Assembly: GCF_025399195.1 (NCBI RefSeq)
Contig: NW_026252095.1
Coordinates: 124,001-188,000, forward strand
From: Umbelopsis ramanniana AG
Lineage: Eukaryota > Mucoromycota > Umbelopsidomycetes > Umbelopsidales > Umbelopsidaceae
Reading direction: 5' to 3'
DNA: 64,000 nucleotides
The translations under genes and the position numbers were made by a program. The notes beneath the pieces were generated by a model. That model made no database searches. It was not told the origin of the DNA and worked only from the letters and a program-made list of their open reading frames with translations. Shown one piece after another: positions 22,740 to 33,299 of the stretch; position 1 is the first letter of the stretch, and each line of letters opens with the position of its first letter.

Positions 22740-22745
22740 TTTATA
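22740..22745 (-). promoter_or_regulatory. putative TATA box for the 60-aa ORF
   Basis: TATAAA on the minus strand, 49-54 bp upstream of the ATG at 22691. Confidence 0.35.
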
Positions 22746-23385
22746 TAAAAAAAAGATGAATGAGATTACATCAATGTACTTATATTTCGATCAGCAAAAA
22801 GTGTGCGCCCATTTTTTTTTTCGTTACCACGCACCGCATTGCCATTTGTAATAAGTAGTAGTAGGCCTGCCCATTGGCCATATACGGGTCTATTGTTTGG
22901 GTGATTGCAGCACCCTACTTAAGATGCCCCCTCCATTGTCAATAGTACAGCTGCTCGAGCATCATAAAGATGATGTTAGTTGGTGAGACAATGATGGTGC
23001 ACTGTTGCGACTAACAAGTGTCTCATTAAGCCGCCAAGTAGAATCATAAATTCTTAAGAATGGTTGAACGGTGACCTTAGTAGCCTGCATAACAATAAGC
23101 CGTAGGCGTGCGCGAATTCAAAATTATGACACATTATGCTCAACACGACTGTTTCCTTTCAAGCCATTTGAACATGAACGAACGAATGTCCATCTTTATA
23201 AAGTTTAATACTATGGTATACGATAATGAATCACGATAAATATCCTAATACAGTAATTTGGATTGGCTCGGCAATTTGGGGGTGATCTAGGGGTATCTAC
23301 ATGTACCGCGAATTTTGCGCAGGGAACTTTGTGACGATAGCATAAAGTATAGGTCAAGTTTAGCCTCTACAATTCATTCTAAACT
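22746..23385. other. intergenic region without recognisable gene
   Basis: About 640 bp between the small ORF and the 3' end of the F-box gene. Only short random frames; no RNA gene or repeat seen. Confidence 0.5.
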
Positions 23386-25554
23386 TCAGTCAGATGTACA
23401 GTTGAAGCTGAAAAACCACACGGTGCCATTGCGTCCTCCATAGGCAATGCCCAGTTTTGGATCCGCCGACAATCGCATCGACGACAAATTATATCCATCC
23501 TGATCTTCATCGTTTTCACGTGCATCCTCTTGCCAGTTCTCGATCCATTCATAGCAGTGATGAGGCGGAGGATAGAGTTGGCTGACATGGCCTGAATCCA
23601 GCATGACGATGGCCATATCCCCACTTCGGTTGACGACGACGGCCCGGTTACCAGCTATAGCAACACCGACGACGTGTCGTGTAGTGACTCCGAGTTGCGT
23701 GGTTGGGATAGTCTTGGTGAGGGTAATTTTTTTGGAGAAATCAGGCGTAGGCGGGGGTAACGCATTGCCATCCAAATTCTTAATGTATTGGGTTGTTCGC
23801 GCCGTACACTCCCACCCAAAGTCATTATAGGAAGAATGTCGCCTTTGTCTTCGCAGACGTTGTTGCTGTGACTTTAACGATGCGTGTTCGGCCGATTTAG
23901 GACGAGTTTTTTGACCAATGTCTTTGCTGCTTTTAAAGTGACCGAAAAAGGAGGACATCGATGCAGAAAATGAGAGTAAGTGAGATGACGACGTTCTATT
24001 CGGGACACCATGTTCTGGTACACGTGGCGGTGGGGTTGATTGGGATGGCATCGGTTGGATGAATTTTTTGGATGCGAGTGTTGGTTTCCACTCAAAATGG
24101 TGGAGTTTTCTTGCTGCGTACGGGGTAGCTACTAGACTGAGACTGCCATCAAAGGCAAGGCATGGTAAACAGCACGCTGGCAAATCAGTGGTAATGGCCC
24201 TCATGGTATTGCTTGGTATGTGGAAGACATGGAGAGAACCGTCTACGCTGATAGTGATGACATGATCTCCCGACAGAAATACGCGATGAGCCTGGTTATC
24301 AAAAGCCTGTGGATGAATTAGACATGCAAGCTTAATATAAACAAGAAACATCGTTTTTTCATTAATATAAGGTTCGTACCCTGTTTGATATCCGGACACC
24401 TTTTCTCCATTCCCAAATAAAAATAGCGGAGGGTTTTCTTCCAGCCAGGACAAAGTGATCACGATCTAACGCAATGGATTCCGGTTCAAAAAGGATGTGG
24501 TTGCCGCCTTTCAAGATTTGAATGGGATCACTTGTATTCTTACTGATATCGTAGAACACACATTTTCTTGGATTTCGAAAAAAAAATATAAATGTTAGTG
24601 GGGAAAGTTTAAATTTAACACAAATGGACCCAAAATAACTCACGATCCTCGCTGAGCTACAACCAGGACATTGATCTCCGGTAAAATATCCACGCATTTT
24701 ACATTGGTAGCGCCTTGTGATGATTGACCAAAGTCCCAAGTACGCTTATGATAAAAGTGAGCCCTTTCCTTGTTGTACTCATATAGAATGACCAAGTTAT
24801 CCTAAGCCATTGGAAAAAAGTGACCCATTCGTTCAATCAGTCGGCGTAACGGGAATTTAGAAGCGAAGGCTGAGCGTCAAAATTTGGTAAACTTACCTCA
24901 CCAAGGGTGACCAAATAGCGATCCTTTAGTTTTGTGGCAAGGATTCGACCGGTATGCTCATTGAAGGATTGTATCTTTTGAGCATTGCCCGCGCTCCAAT
25001 TGGCCATGGAGGTTGCTCGACAATACCTTTGATGCCATGTCACGCCGCCGTCGGACACAAACCGATGCAAACCCAGATAGGGATATCGCCACGATAATTC
25101 AACATATAACTGTCTCCAAAGAGCCGCGTCGCTAGCAATCCTCCGCCATGATTTGCATACCTAAAAATGGAGAATTTAGCAAGACATTTGCGGTGAAAGC
25201 AGGTACAAGTGATAACCAACGCTTACAAGTTGTACTCTTATCAAATCTTTGAAACATAGTAATGCGAAGATAGAGACGGCTGTTTCGTGTGGTAAACAAC
25301 TTATCAAGTCGTCAGCAGCTTGCTCAGGCACTTCCTTAAGAACCACATCGGGGATGAGACTGCATGCAAAGGGTGAATGGAACAAGGTTAAACTGAGATT
25401 CCCAAGCAAAAGCCGGGTAATAATGACTGTCCTATTCGAGACACGCGTTGGCTATGCGGAGAATATCTCACCTTCGCTGGGAAGTCGATAGTAAGCTTAG
25501 TCTTTTGAGAGGGTGAATGAGCTTGGTTAAGCGTTTATGTTTTTTGTCCTGCAT
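23386..25554 (-). CDS. F-box protein with WD40-like propeller
   Basis: Six exons in transcription order: 25554-25472, 25359-25227, 25160-24897, 24801-24644, 24566-24380, 24306-23386. The product has 581 residues starting MQDKKHKRLTK. An F-box lies at about residues 45-90: LISCLPHETAVSIFALL, then VCKSWRRIASDAALWRQLY. The rest shows WD40/beta-propeller strands (LVILYEYN, HVITISVDGSLHVFHI, GIAYGGRNGTVWFFSF) and a disordered Ser/Pro/Gln insert near residues 335-415. F-box proteins dock substrates onto SCF (Skp1-Cul1) ubiquitin ligases, the propeller usually being the substrate reader. No substrate can be inferred. A short first exon with weak evidence supplies the start. Confidence 0.85.
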
Positions 25555-25663
25555 TCAAAGAGAGAGAGAAAAAGAGAAAAAAGAGAGAAGGAAAAAAAAG
25601 GTGAAGAAAAGGGGAAATTGTGGTATGTCCGTCCATGTTGGGTGGCGACACAAGAGTTTATTG

Positions 25664-26242
25664 CTACTTCAATTTTTGGTATATAAAAATGCCTTCTAGC
25701 TCATCGCGTTGCTGAAGCTGTAATTCTTGAATATCCTTCAAATCAAACGTAAAGCTCACTATCCGTGTGCCTCTTTCATAATGTTCTATCAAGAAGTCTT
25801 TGTACAAATGGTTGAATTCTGGTAATAAATACAGAAAGATTACAGACAACCGTGGATCTTTTATGGTACTGGCGAGGGAAGGGGCCAAGAAATCGCCTTG
25901 AATAAATTCTAATCGATCCAATTTGTCTTGTGGCATGATTCGTTTAGCTAACTCCCATGACTTTTCGATCAGGTAGTCTTCGGTCTCGATCCCAATGGCT
26001 CGAGCAGCATTAAATTCTCCTACAGCCGCTGCACAGACTCTACCATCGCCTGAGCCCATGTCCATTATATGATCACTTGGTTGGACATTGACCATGGAAA
26101 GGGCTCGGAAGATGCGATGAGCTGACGATGGGCAGTAGGGTGCACAGGTGGTGTCTACACCATCAATATAAGCTGGGAACATATCTTCTTGGTCGTCATG
26201 AAAGTCATCGCTTTCTTTGTAGACATCTTCAAACCGCTCCAT
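25664..26242 (-). CDS. class I SAM-dependent methyltransferase
   Basis: Intronless, 192 residues, ATG at 26242. Motif I is MDMGSGDGRVCAAA with the acidic end of beta2 at GIETED, followed by FIQGDFL and the post-I strand VIFLYLLPEF. The GSGDGR motif with a following A-rich helix resembles the small FAM173/ATPSCKMT lysine methyltransferases and DOT1-like folds, which act on protein lysines. The substrate is not determinable. A 14-nt A run (T run on the gene strand) lies 39 bp upstream of the start. Confidence 0.85.
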   Translation of the reverse strand: MERFEDVYKESDDFHDDQEDMFPAYIDGVDTTCAPYCPSSAHRIFRALSMVNVQPSDHIMDMGSGDGRVCAAAVGEFNAARAIGIETEDYLIEKSWELAKRIMPQDKLDRLEFIQGDFLAPSLASTIKDPRLSVIFLYLLPEFNHLYKDFLIEHYERGTRIVSFTFDLKDIQELQLQQRDELEGIFIYQKLK

Positions 26243-26419
26243 GGTAGACTGTCAATTCTGTTTGGCCAACACCGACCGAGAAAAAAAAAAAAAATTAATT
26301 GTAGCGAGCATTGACTTGCTGGTTGAAACACCGCTGTGTGCACATCACTTTTTGTTAAATTCGCCTTGGTCAGTGGGCTCCTAACCCACTGGGAATAGGA
26401 GAGTACTATCGTTTTTAAA

Positions 26420-26554
26420 ATGGAAATCTATGGAAGCAGACGATATGAATTGTCATCTACCAATGGAACCAGCATTATGCTCAATACCGTCCCATCCCTC
26501 AACGTTAAGCCGAAAAAGCATGTCAGCATTGAGAACGGCGATGACTCAGAATAA
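26420..26554 (+). CDS. possible micro-ORF (44 aa)
   Basis: ATG to TAA, beginning MEIYGSRRYELSS and ending SIENGDDSE, with a coding-like mix of residues. There is no flanking splice site, TATA box or known family. It may be a small protein, an upstream ORF or chance. Confidence 0.25.
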   Translation: MEIYGSRRYELSSTNGTSIMLNTVPSLNVKPKKHVSIENGDDSE

Positions 26555-27070
26555 AGGTTTGCAGAAAGAGCATTGGTGAGAGTCTCACGTAATAACAAGG
26601 CAAAATAATAATGGTGACTGAAAGCATGCGCGGATTAACAATGTATGTCTCTCTCCAATTGTTATTCTAGGGAAAGATGGGTTCTAGATTCGTACATTAT
26701 AGAATGCGGTAGGCCCCATAGTTACTATTCTTTTACTTAAGTAGAGTCCATTAAATTCTCGCTGTCATTCACAAGGAGTTTTCGCCGAAAAATTGACTTT
26801 CTGACATCGGTTGTGCCTTCAATATAGCTACTTAACATCGCCAAGGTCACTTTGATTATCACTCACTAAACTTTTCCCAGCAATATGTATTCATCATTGA
26901 ACAAGATATACTAAATGTACAGAGGATTTCGTTCCCACTGTGAAGATAAACACTATGTTGGTGTGGTGACGACGGCTTGAAAGTCAAATTCTTTCACTGC
27001 TTACGACTTGGAAGCCCGATCAGGCAAATTAGTGGACCGGGAATTGCGGACCGTGACGACGCTGTCTGTG

Positions 27071-27077
27071 TATAAAA
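27071..27077 (+). promoter_or_regulatory. putative TATA box of the polytopic membrane protein gene
   Basis: TATAAAA lies about 70 bp upstream of the ATG at 27143 in an otherwise GC-balanced stretch. It also argues against starting translation further upstream in the open frame, where no ATG exists. Confidence 0.5.
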
Positions 27078-27142
27078 CAAAACAGCCCAGCTACACGTCC
27101 TGCCACCTTACTTCTTTATCTTCAGTTTATTGCCCACATACA

Positions 27143-28246
27143 ATGCCACAAGCTCGCTTTTATATATCGCTGATAGGCATACCGCTGGCCGTCATGGTGA
27201 TGCAACATCTAATGAGCAGTGTGGCACCAGCAGTGGGCGTCACCCAAAAGCTGTGCTCAAACCCAGCTCAAGCTGCTAAGCTTGGAATTCGAACTACCTA
27301 CACTGGATACGAAGGCATAGACCAAAAATTCCTTTGCTTCATTGTCCCATTTTTCGTTCAATCTCTCTCTACTCCTATCGGCGCTGCAGTGACCGTTGAA
27401 TTGCTCACTTTGTTCGGTGTTGTACTTGCCTTGTTCTCCATGGAAGGCTCACGTACTCGTACCAGCCGTACGCTCCTTGCTGCTGCTCCTCTTTTCGGCT
27501 TACTCTCGAACTTGCTTGGTGTCTCGGTCACCGTCCCTCTCCTCTGGATTCCCTGTTATGAATGGTTCGCAGGCGGCGTGCCGGCTGGCAAGCGGAATGT
27601 GGTGCAAGAAAATATCGAGCCCGGTCGAGCAGCCGCCATTATCGTCAGCACGCTTGCTGTGTTTGGCGTTCCAACCGTTCTTATGTTTTTGGATTTACAA
27701 AAGTCGACCATCGAAAACGTCATTGCTGGCTGGCAAGTGGCCCCACTGTTTATTTCACCTCTCGCAGCTCTACTGACTCCAGCCTTCCACTGGGTAGCTT
27801 TGACTACGCCTCAAACGTCGGGAGACGATAAACTATTCAAGGCTCGGTGGAGGACGATTCAAAGCAAGAGCATGGTGGAGACATCGTATCTGTTCGCCAT
27901 GGGTGTGGGTACCATCGTACATTACGGAGTCATAGTTCATTCTGGGTTTAATGGTGTTTTCCTTGTGGAAGGACTCTGGAAGCTTGCCCACTTTGCAAGT
28001 GACCCTGTGCTGAGCTCAGCTGAAAATTTGAGCACTACGGTGTGTGCTTATTTCTTGTTGATTGACTTGCTGGTGCTATGTGCTGCACTAGCCTTGTTTA
28101 GTTTACTGGAAGACGGAGTCCTGGGAACGGCTGTCTACGTTGGAGCTACTGTTGTATTGGGACCAGCTGGAGGTCTGTCTGCTTACCTTGCTTGGCGCGA
28201 GAATGGGGTTCAGAACCCTAAGCTCATCGTTGAAAAGTCGGAGTGA
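27143..28246 (+). CDS. unidentified polytopic membrane protein (about 8 helices)
   Basis: Intronless, 367 residues from the ATG at 27143; the open frame extends upstream but without ATG. About eight hydrophobic helices can be drawn, for example FYISLIGIPLAVMVMQHL, FFVQSLSTPIGAAV, LLGVSVTVPLLWIPCYEWF, AAAIIVSTLAVFGVPTVLMF, APLFISPLAALLTPAF and VCAYFLLIDLLVLCAALALF. There are no transporter signature motifs that I know. Its layout recalls small polytopic membrane proteins near fungal secondary-metabolite genes, but no such cluster is present. Function unknown. Confidence 0.8.
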   Translation: MPQARFYISLIGIPLAVMVMQHLMSSVAPAVGVTQKLCSNPAQAAKLGIRTTYTGYEGIDQKFLCFIVPFFVQSLSTPIGAAVTVELLTLFGVVLALFSMEGSRTRTSRTLLAAAPLFGLLSNLLGVSVTVPLLWIPCYEWFAGGVPAGKRNVVQENIEPGRAAAIIVSTLAVFGVPTVLMFLDLQKSTIENVIAGWQVAPLFISPLAALLTPAFHWVALTTPQTSGDDKLFKARWRTIQSKSMVETSYLFAMGVGTIVHYGVIVHSGFNGVFLVEGLWKLAHFASDPVLSSAENLSTTVCAYFLLIDLLVLCAALALFSLLEDGVLGTAVYVGATVVLGPAGGLSAYLAWRENGVQNPKLIVEKSE

Positions 28247-28387
28247 TTTAATGCTGCTACGGTAGAAAAAAAAAATTCTCTCATTTCCCATTTCGTACGT
28301 TAAAATAAACCAAATTTTCAACCAAGATGTTTTGCTGGAAAGTGTTGGTGCTTTCCCCCGTTTGCCCCCAAGAAGCCTTTGTTGGGA

Positions 28388-29740
28388 ATGAATGCCTCCA
28401 CTAAATCATCACGACAGTCATCGCCGTCACGCCCGCCATTATCGCTGCAACGTCGTTCACCCGCCTACTTTTCCAAAAGATATCAGACTTTGCTTGCTAA
28501 TCTAAAGAAACACAGTGCCGGTGGTAAAGAACATAGTATACGTCATGCCAGCTGTTCATTCATACAACAAGTAGGCAAGAAACTAGGCTTGTAGGTGGTT
28601 TATTTTATGCAGCCTGTTTTTCATGCCCAACCAACCCCACTTTAGTCCGCAGACCACTATTAGTACGGCGCAGGCGCTGTATCACCGATTCTATCTGTTT
28701 TATTCAGTACGGGATTATCCACCACAGGTAAACCACTGGATCCACATGTATATCAGCACGACAGAGTTGACGGCCAGATTTTAATGTCTTTCTTTTTTGT
28801 ATGCTACTTGATTGGCACCGTTCATCCGCTGTTTTCTTTGGGAAAAAAATGACAGGATATCAGCATAACAGCTATTTTTGTGGCATCAAAGATCGAGGAG
28901 ACGATCAAGAAGCTGCGGGACATTTTTGTAGTGATTCATAGTGTTCGACACCCAGACAGCAAGGAACTTGATCCAGAACAGGTGTCTGAGGATCGACGGA
29001 AGAGGATTATTGGCTATGAGAAGGTGATGCTGGAAACGCTGTGCTTCGACTTTCAAATTCGGCACCCTTACGAGATTATGGTCAAATTTGTAAAATACAT
29101 TCATGGTGAGAAACGTGGGGGTTTACCAAGGCGTGAACATCACGTCGTTTTGCTAACCCGTCTTTTGTCAGCACACCAATCCATTGACGGACGTGTCCTT
29201 GCTCGAAGGGCATATATGCTCCTGACCGACAGTTACAAAACACCATTGTGCCTGGAATACCCCGCGCATAGTATTGCGGCAGGCGCTATATGGCTAGCCA
29301 ACCGGCTGCTCAAGGATGAAGATGACGGTTTCACTGGGTTGGATGAAAGTAGGCCGTGGGATCTTGTGTTCCGGACGCGAATGGAGGATATGGAGGGTGA
29401 GTGGCAACGATATATTTAGAACCGTCGGCCCGGTTCCCCATTGGCTAACCTGTATTCTTTCATAGATGTGTGTCATCAAATCCTGGACCTGTATATACAA
29501 ATTTGCCCTGACGAGGAAATGCATCGATACACGCGAATCAAAATTCAATTGAACCAAGAGTTACAAAGCCGAGGCCCGGACAGATATTTACAAGGTCATC
29601 CGGATCCCGAAGGCTTGGGGAGTTCGGTAGTGTCAGATAAGCCAATTGTATATAGTAATAGCACCTTAGACATGGCCAACACCAACCAGCATACAGTTTG
29701 CTATCAGTTTGTGAGTATGTCACCTCACGATATCCAATAG
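28388..29740 (+). CDS. transcriptional-CDK cyclin (cyclin T/K/L type)
   Basis: Five exons: 28388-28590, 28646-28727, 28856-29105, 29172-29396, 29466-29740. The protein has 344 residues. The first cyclin fold has the diagnostic PQTTISTAQALYHRFY, then ITAIFVASKIEET. The second fold contains ARRAYMLLTDSYKTPLCLEY and SIAAGAIWLA. The long loop after SKIEETIKKLRDI and the YEKVMLETLCFDF helix match cyclins that partner CDK9/CDK12-type kinases (yeast Ctk2/Bur2, animal cyclin T/K). These phosphorylate the RNA polymerase II tail in the nucleus. The C-terminal tail after about residue 270 is short, unlike the long tails of animal cyclin T. Which partner it has is inference. Confidence 0.88.
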
Positions 29741-30039
29741 AATCGTTGCAGATTTGAATACACTCCGTTGACTGGTCGGTGCTTAGAAATCGTGAGCGAT
29801 TGAGCTGCAATGAAAGGCGTGTGTATGAGAAGAGTCCAGACAATAGAACTTGGATGTGCATCAATTGAGAACATTCTGTAATCACTCGTATTTAAATGAA
29901 ATGAAAAAAATCCTATTTCCACGGATTTTTCATACTTTACTCTTCTTTGCAGCGGAAATAGGCGTGTTAGCCAAATAGACTTAAAAACCGCAACCCTTCA
30001 TTTTTTTTTTCGCACGGTGCTGTTTCTTCTTACTTTGTA
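29741..30039. other. intergenic spacer, ALDH6 promoter
   Basis: About 300 bp. A run of 10 T at 30001-30010 lies 29 bp upstream of the ATG at 30040. No gene. Confidence 0.5.
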
Positions 30040-32001
30040 ATGCTGTCATCTCTATTTAAATCACATTCTCAAAGGTAAGTTAATCACATGCTCCATGCGC
30101 TTGCATCCACTCCTATTCTGACTCTATCTCTATTTTAGAGCTCCTCTGAGACCCTACTTGCGGGCTTTCTCCACAAACCTGCCTGTTCTTCAACAAGCTG
30201 CTCCTGTTACTCAGGCCAAGGTGGCTACTACCAAGAACTTCATCAATGGAGAGTTCGTTGAATCATCCACTGACAAGTGGATTGAGTTGCGCAACCCTGT
30301 AAGTACCTACTGATACTTTTGACCCCCTGCCATCTGTATCTAAAATGTTTATTCATTTAATTTCATAGGCAACTCAAGAGTTGGTGACTCTCGTTCCTGA
30401 AACTACCAGAGAGGAATTGGATGCTGCCACCGATGCTGCTGCAAGTGCTTTTAAGCAGTGGAGCCAAACATCTGTTCTCTCTCGTCAGCGCATTATGCTC
30501 GATTTGCAATATCTGATCAAACAAAACCATGATCGCATTGCAGAAAACATCGTGGAAGAGCAAGGAAAGACTTTTATTGATGCCAAGGGTGATGTATTCA
30601 GAGGATTGCAAGTTGTCGAACAAGCTTGCTCTTTGACCAGCTTGCTTATGGGCGAAAAATTAACGGTGGCCAAGGATATGGAGACATGTAAGGCATCACC
30701 TAATCGCAAATAGAGAGTTTTTGGTATTCCGATCATTAATCGGCTCGTCATCATTCAACAACAGATACCTTCCGTGAACCACTTGGTGTGACAGCTGGTA
30801 TCTGTCCTTTTAACTTCCCTGCCATGATTCCCTTGTGGATGTTCCCTTTGGCTTTGGCTACGGGAAACACCATGGTTTTGAAGCCTTCGGAACGTGATCC
30901 CGGCGCTACCATGCTGTTGGCTCAACTTGCTGCCGAAGCCGGTGTACCCAAGGGTGTTCTCAATGTTGTTCATGGTTCCGTTGATACTGTCAATTACATC
31001 TGCGATGAGCCCCGTATCAAGGCCATTTCTTTCGTTGGTTCTGACCACGCTGGTAAACACATCTACGACCGCGGTTCCCTCAATGGAAAGCGTGTACAGG
31101 CTAACCTTGGTGCCAAGAATCACGGTGTCATCTTGCCTGATGCTAGCAAGCAATCTACCTTGAACGCTATTGCTGGTGCTGCATTTGGTGCCGCTGGTCA
31201 GCGCTGCATGGCTCTCAGTACTGCCATTTTCGTTGGTGAAGCTCAAGAGTGGATCCCAGAGTTGATTGAGCGCGCCAAGGCTCTTAAGGTTTCCTATGGT
31301 ATGGAGCCCGATACGGATGTCGGTCCTTTGATCACTGTACAAGCTAAGGAGCGTGTTGAGCGTTTGATCCAAAGCGGTGTCGACCAAGGTGCTAAGCTTC
31401 TCTTGGACGGACGTGGCTACAAGCCTCAGGGTTATGAAAACGGAAACTTTGTTGGTAAGTGGAAGAGGTTGAATTGAACATGGTGTATTTCTTAGCGTGC
31501 ATAATTGAACTCATTTTGTTGTTCGCTAGGTCCTACTATCATTTCCGATGTCACTACTAACATGGAATGCTACAAGGAGGAAATCTTTGGTCCTGTCCTT
31601 GTCTGTCTCAAGGCTGAGACGTTGGATGATGCTATTGAAATCATCAACAACAACCCCTATGGTAACGGTACTGCTGTCTTCACCAACTCTGGCCCTAATG
31701 CCCGCAAGTTCCAATACGAGGTCGATGCTGGCCAAGTCGGTATCAACGTTCCTATCCCTGTTCCTGTTCCTCCCTTCTCCTTCGTAAGTCTACTCTTCAT
31801 ATTATTTGTGTAATGGTAATGTATCATGAACTGACTGGTTGATTACAGACTGGTAGCCGAGGCTCTATCTTGGGTGACCTCAACTTCTACGGTAAGACTG
31901 GTGTCCAGTTCTATACCAAGCTGAAGACCGTTACTTCTTTGTGGAAGGAAAGCGATGCTGATCACACCCGATCATCCGTTGCCATGCCTACTATGCATTA
32001 A
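30040..32001 (+). CDS. methylmalonate-semialdehyde dehydrogenase (acylating), mitochondrial
   Basis: Six exons: 30040-30074, 30139-30298, 30369-30687, 30765-31454, 31530-31783, 31849-32001. The protein has 536 residues. A basic, Ser-rich N terminus ([12 protein letters not shown]) is a mitochondrial targeting peptide. Landmarks of the ALDH6 family are [57 protein letters not shown] and the catalytic cysteine in [11 protein letters not shown], then EEIFGPVL and the C-terminal [16 protein letters not shown]. It converts methylmalonate or malonate semialdehyde, NAD and CoA to propionyl- or acetyl-CoA in valine, beta-alanine and inositol breakdown. The very short first exon separates the start of the targeting signal from the rest. 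Confidence 0.96.
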
Positions 32002-32512
32002 GTAAAGAAAAATTGATAATTACGGAAATGAAATATAGCAAATTCGTAGTATATAGCATAGGATAGATGTGTGCATTTGAACGCAATTCATAAGTCAATT
32101 GATATTCCCAAAATACATTACGCAAATACAATTGAATATCTATGGAGCATAGAGACGTGTAGGTTTAGAAAAGTCTATCAACATCTATAATAGAATGGCT
32201 TCACGTCAAAACCCGAGATATGTTCATGGACGCAATCAAGAACATTATGCCTTTGGCTTATATCTAACTTATATTTAACGCCATGGTTTTCCCATCAAGC
32301 TTGATGGTGTCCTGTCTTCTATTCATCTTGCAGTCCAGTTCACCCACGCTGGTTTCAAGAAATCATCATCGGAGTGAAAGCCAATGGTATCCAAGAGAAA
32401 ATTACAGAGCGGTGCAAGTACGTGACGTCGATTTCAAGGCAGAAGGCCTGCATATCAAAACAAGCATTCTGGCTATCGTTTACTTTTTGTTGTATTACTT
32501 TTTGCTCTCAAC
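32002..32512. other. intergenic spacer between ALDH6 and COX VIIa genes
   Basis: About 510 bp. An open frame at 32283-32594 overlaps the COX gene and its promoter and looks accidental. No other signal seen. Confidence 0.5.
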
Positions 32513-32757
32513 ATGCCAATCGCTCCCATCGCTGGAAAGCTCCGCAAGAGACTCATTCTTGACATCTCTGTCTCCCTTGGTAAGCATACATTGATTTTCC
32601 TTCTCTTATCTTCAATTTTAAGCATGTCATTAACCTCCATCCATTCACCAAAGGTCTTGGAATCACCGGAGGTTATGCCTGGTGGAACTTGTATCACATT
32701 CCCAACGTCCAGCGTCGCGATGCCTTCTACGCCAAGCTTGAGGCTAACAAGGAATAA
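32513..32757 (+). CDS. cytochrome c oxidase subunit VIIa (Cox9-like)
   Basis: Two exons, 32513-32579 and 32654-32757, encode 56 residues. The start MPIAPIAGKLRKRLILDI matches the yeast Cox9 start (TIAPITG...RRVIMDI). One membrane helix with GGYAWWNLYHIP follows, then the basic tail RRDAFYAKLEANKE. It is a small structural subunit of complex IV in the inner mitochondrial membrane, without a cleaved presequence. The length is that expected for the family. The spliced protein is shorter than any single open frame here. Confidence 0.92.
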
Positions 32758-33299
32758 GCGCAACCCTCCATTGTAGAAAAAATATTATTTTGTTTTCCTT
32801 CAAATGTCCAGTCTTCAACACAATCCTTTTACACCAACTACACCATTGTTGTTTGTCTCTGGGTGCATTTCTGCTGGAGACAACTAGACTTCTCTATATT
32901 CAGCAACTACACGCATTGCAGACAATAAAATTTAACTGAACATAACTCTTGCGCGAATCGCTTGAAGTTGGGCAGCCAGAACGAGGGGATGGATTTGAGT
33001 AGTTTTCCTGCGTGAAAGAGGATCAAAAGCTTTGTTCATTTGATACAATAGGTCATGACACGCTGTAGATCAGCATTTTAAATCAAAGGACACTTAATTG
33101 CATGACGGGATTTTACATAAGATACTGCGTGAATGGAAACGTAAAACGTTGACTGAACCATTTCCCTAGGCAACGCGGCCGAGTTCAATTGTAATGAATT
33201 GTTGTATAGCAAACCGATACTAACATAACATGAGGGAGCTGGAGATTGGACTGCTAGAATTGATAATGTTTGGCTCAATTTGTGACAAGACAATGGCTC
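32758..33299. other. intergenic spacer
   Basis: About 540 bp. An open frame continues upstream of the ARM/BTB gene start to 33270 but has no ATG before 33300. Nothing else recognised. Confidence 0.5.

Larger units (their letters stand above)
26243..27142. other. intergenic region between divergent genes
   Basis: About 900 bp between the methyltransferase (-) and the membrane protein (+). It holds a run of A at 26281-26294, a 44-codon ORF on the + strand at 26420-26554 and a TATA-like box at 27071. Nothing else was recognised. Confidence 0.5.

Noticed and set aside
32283-32594. 103-codon frame covering the COX VIIa promoter and first exon
   Set aside because: It is out of frame with the well-supported two-exon COX VIIa gene.
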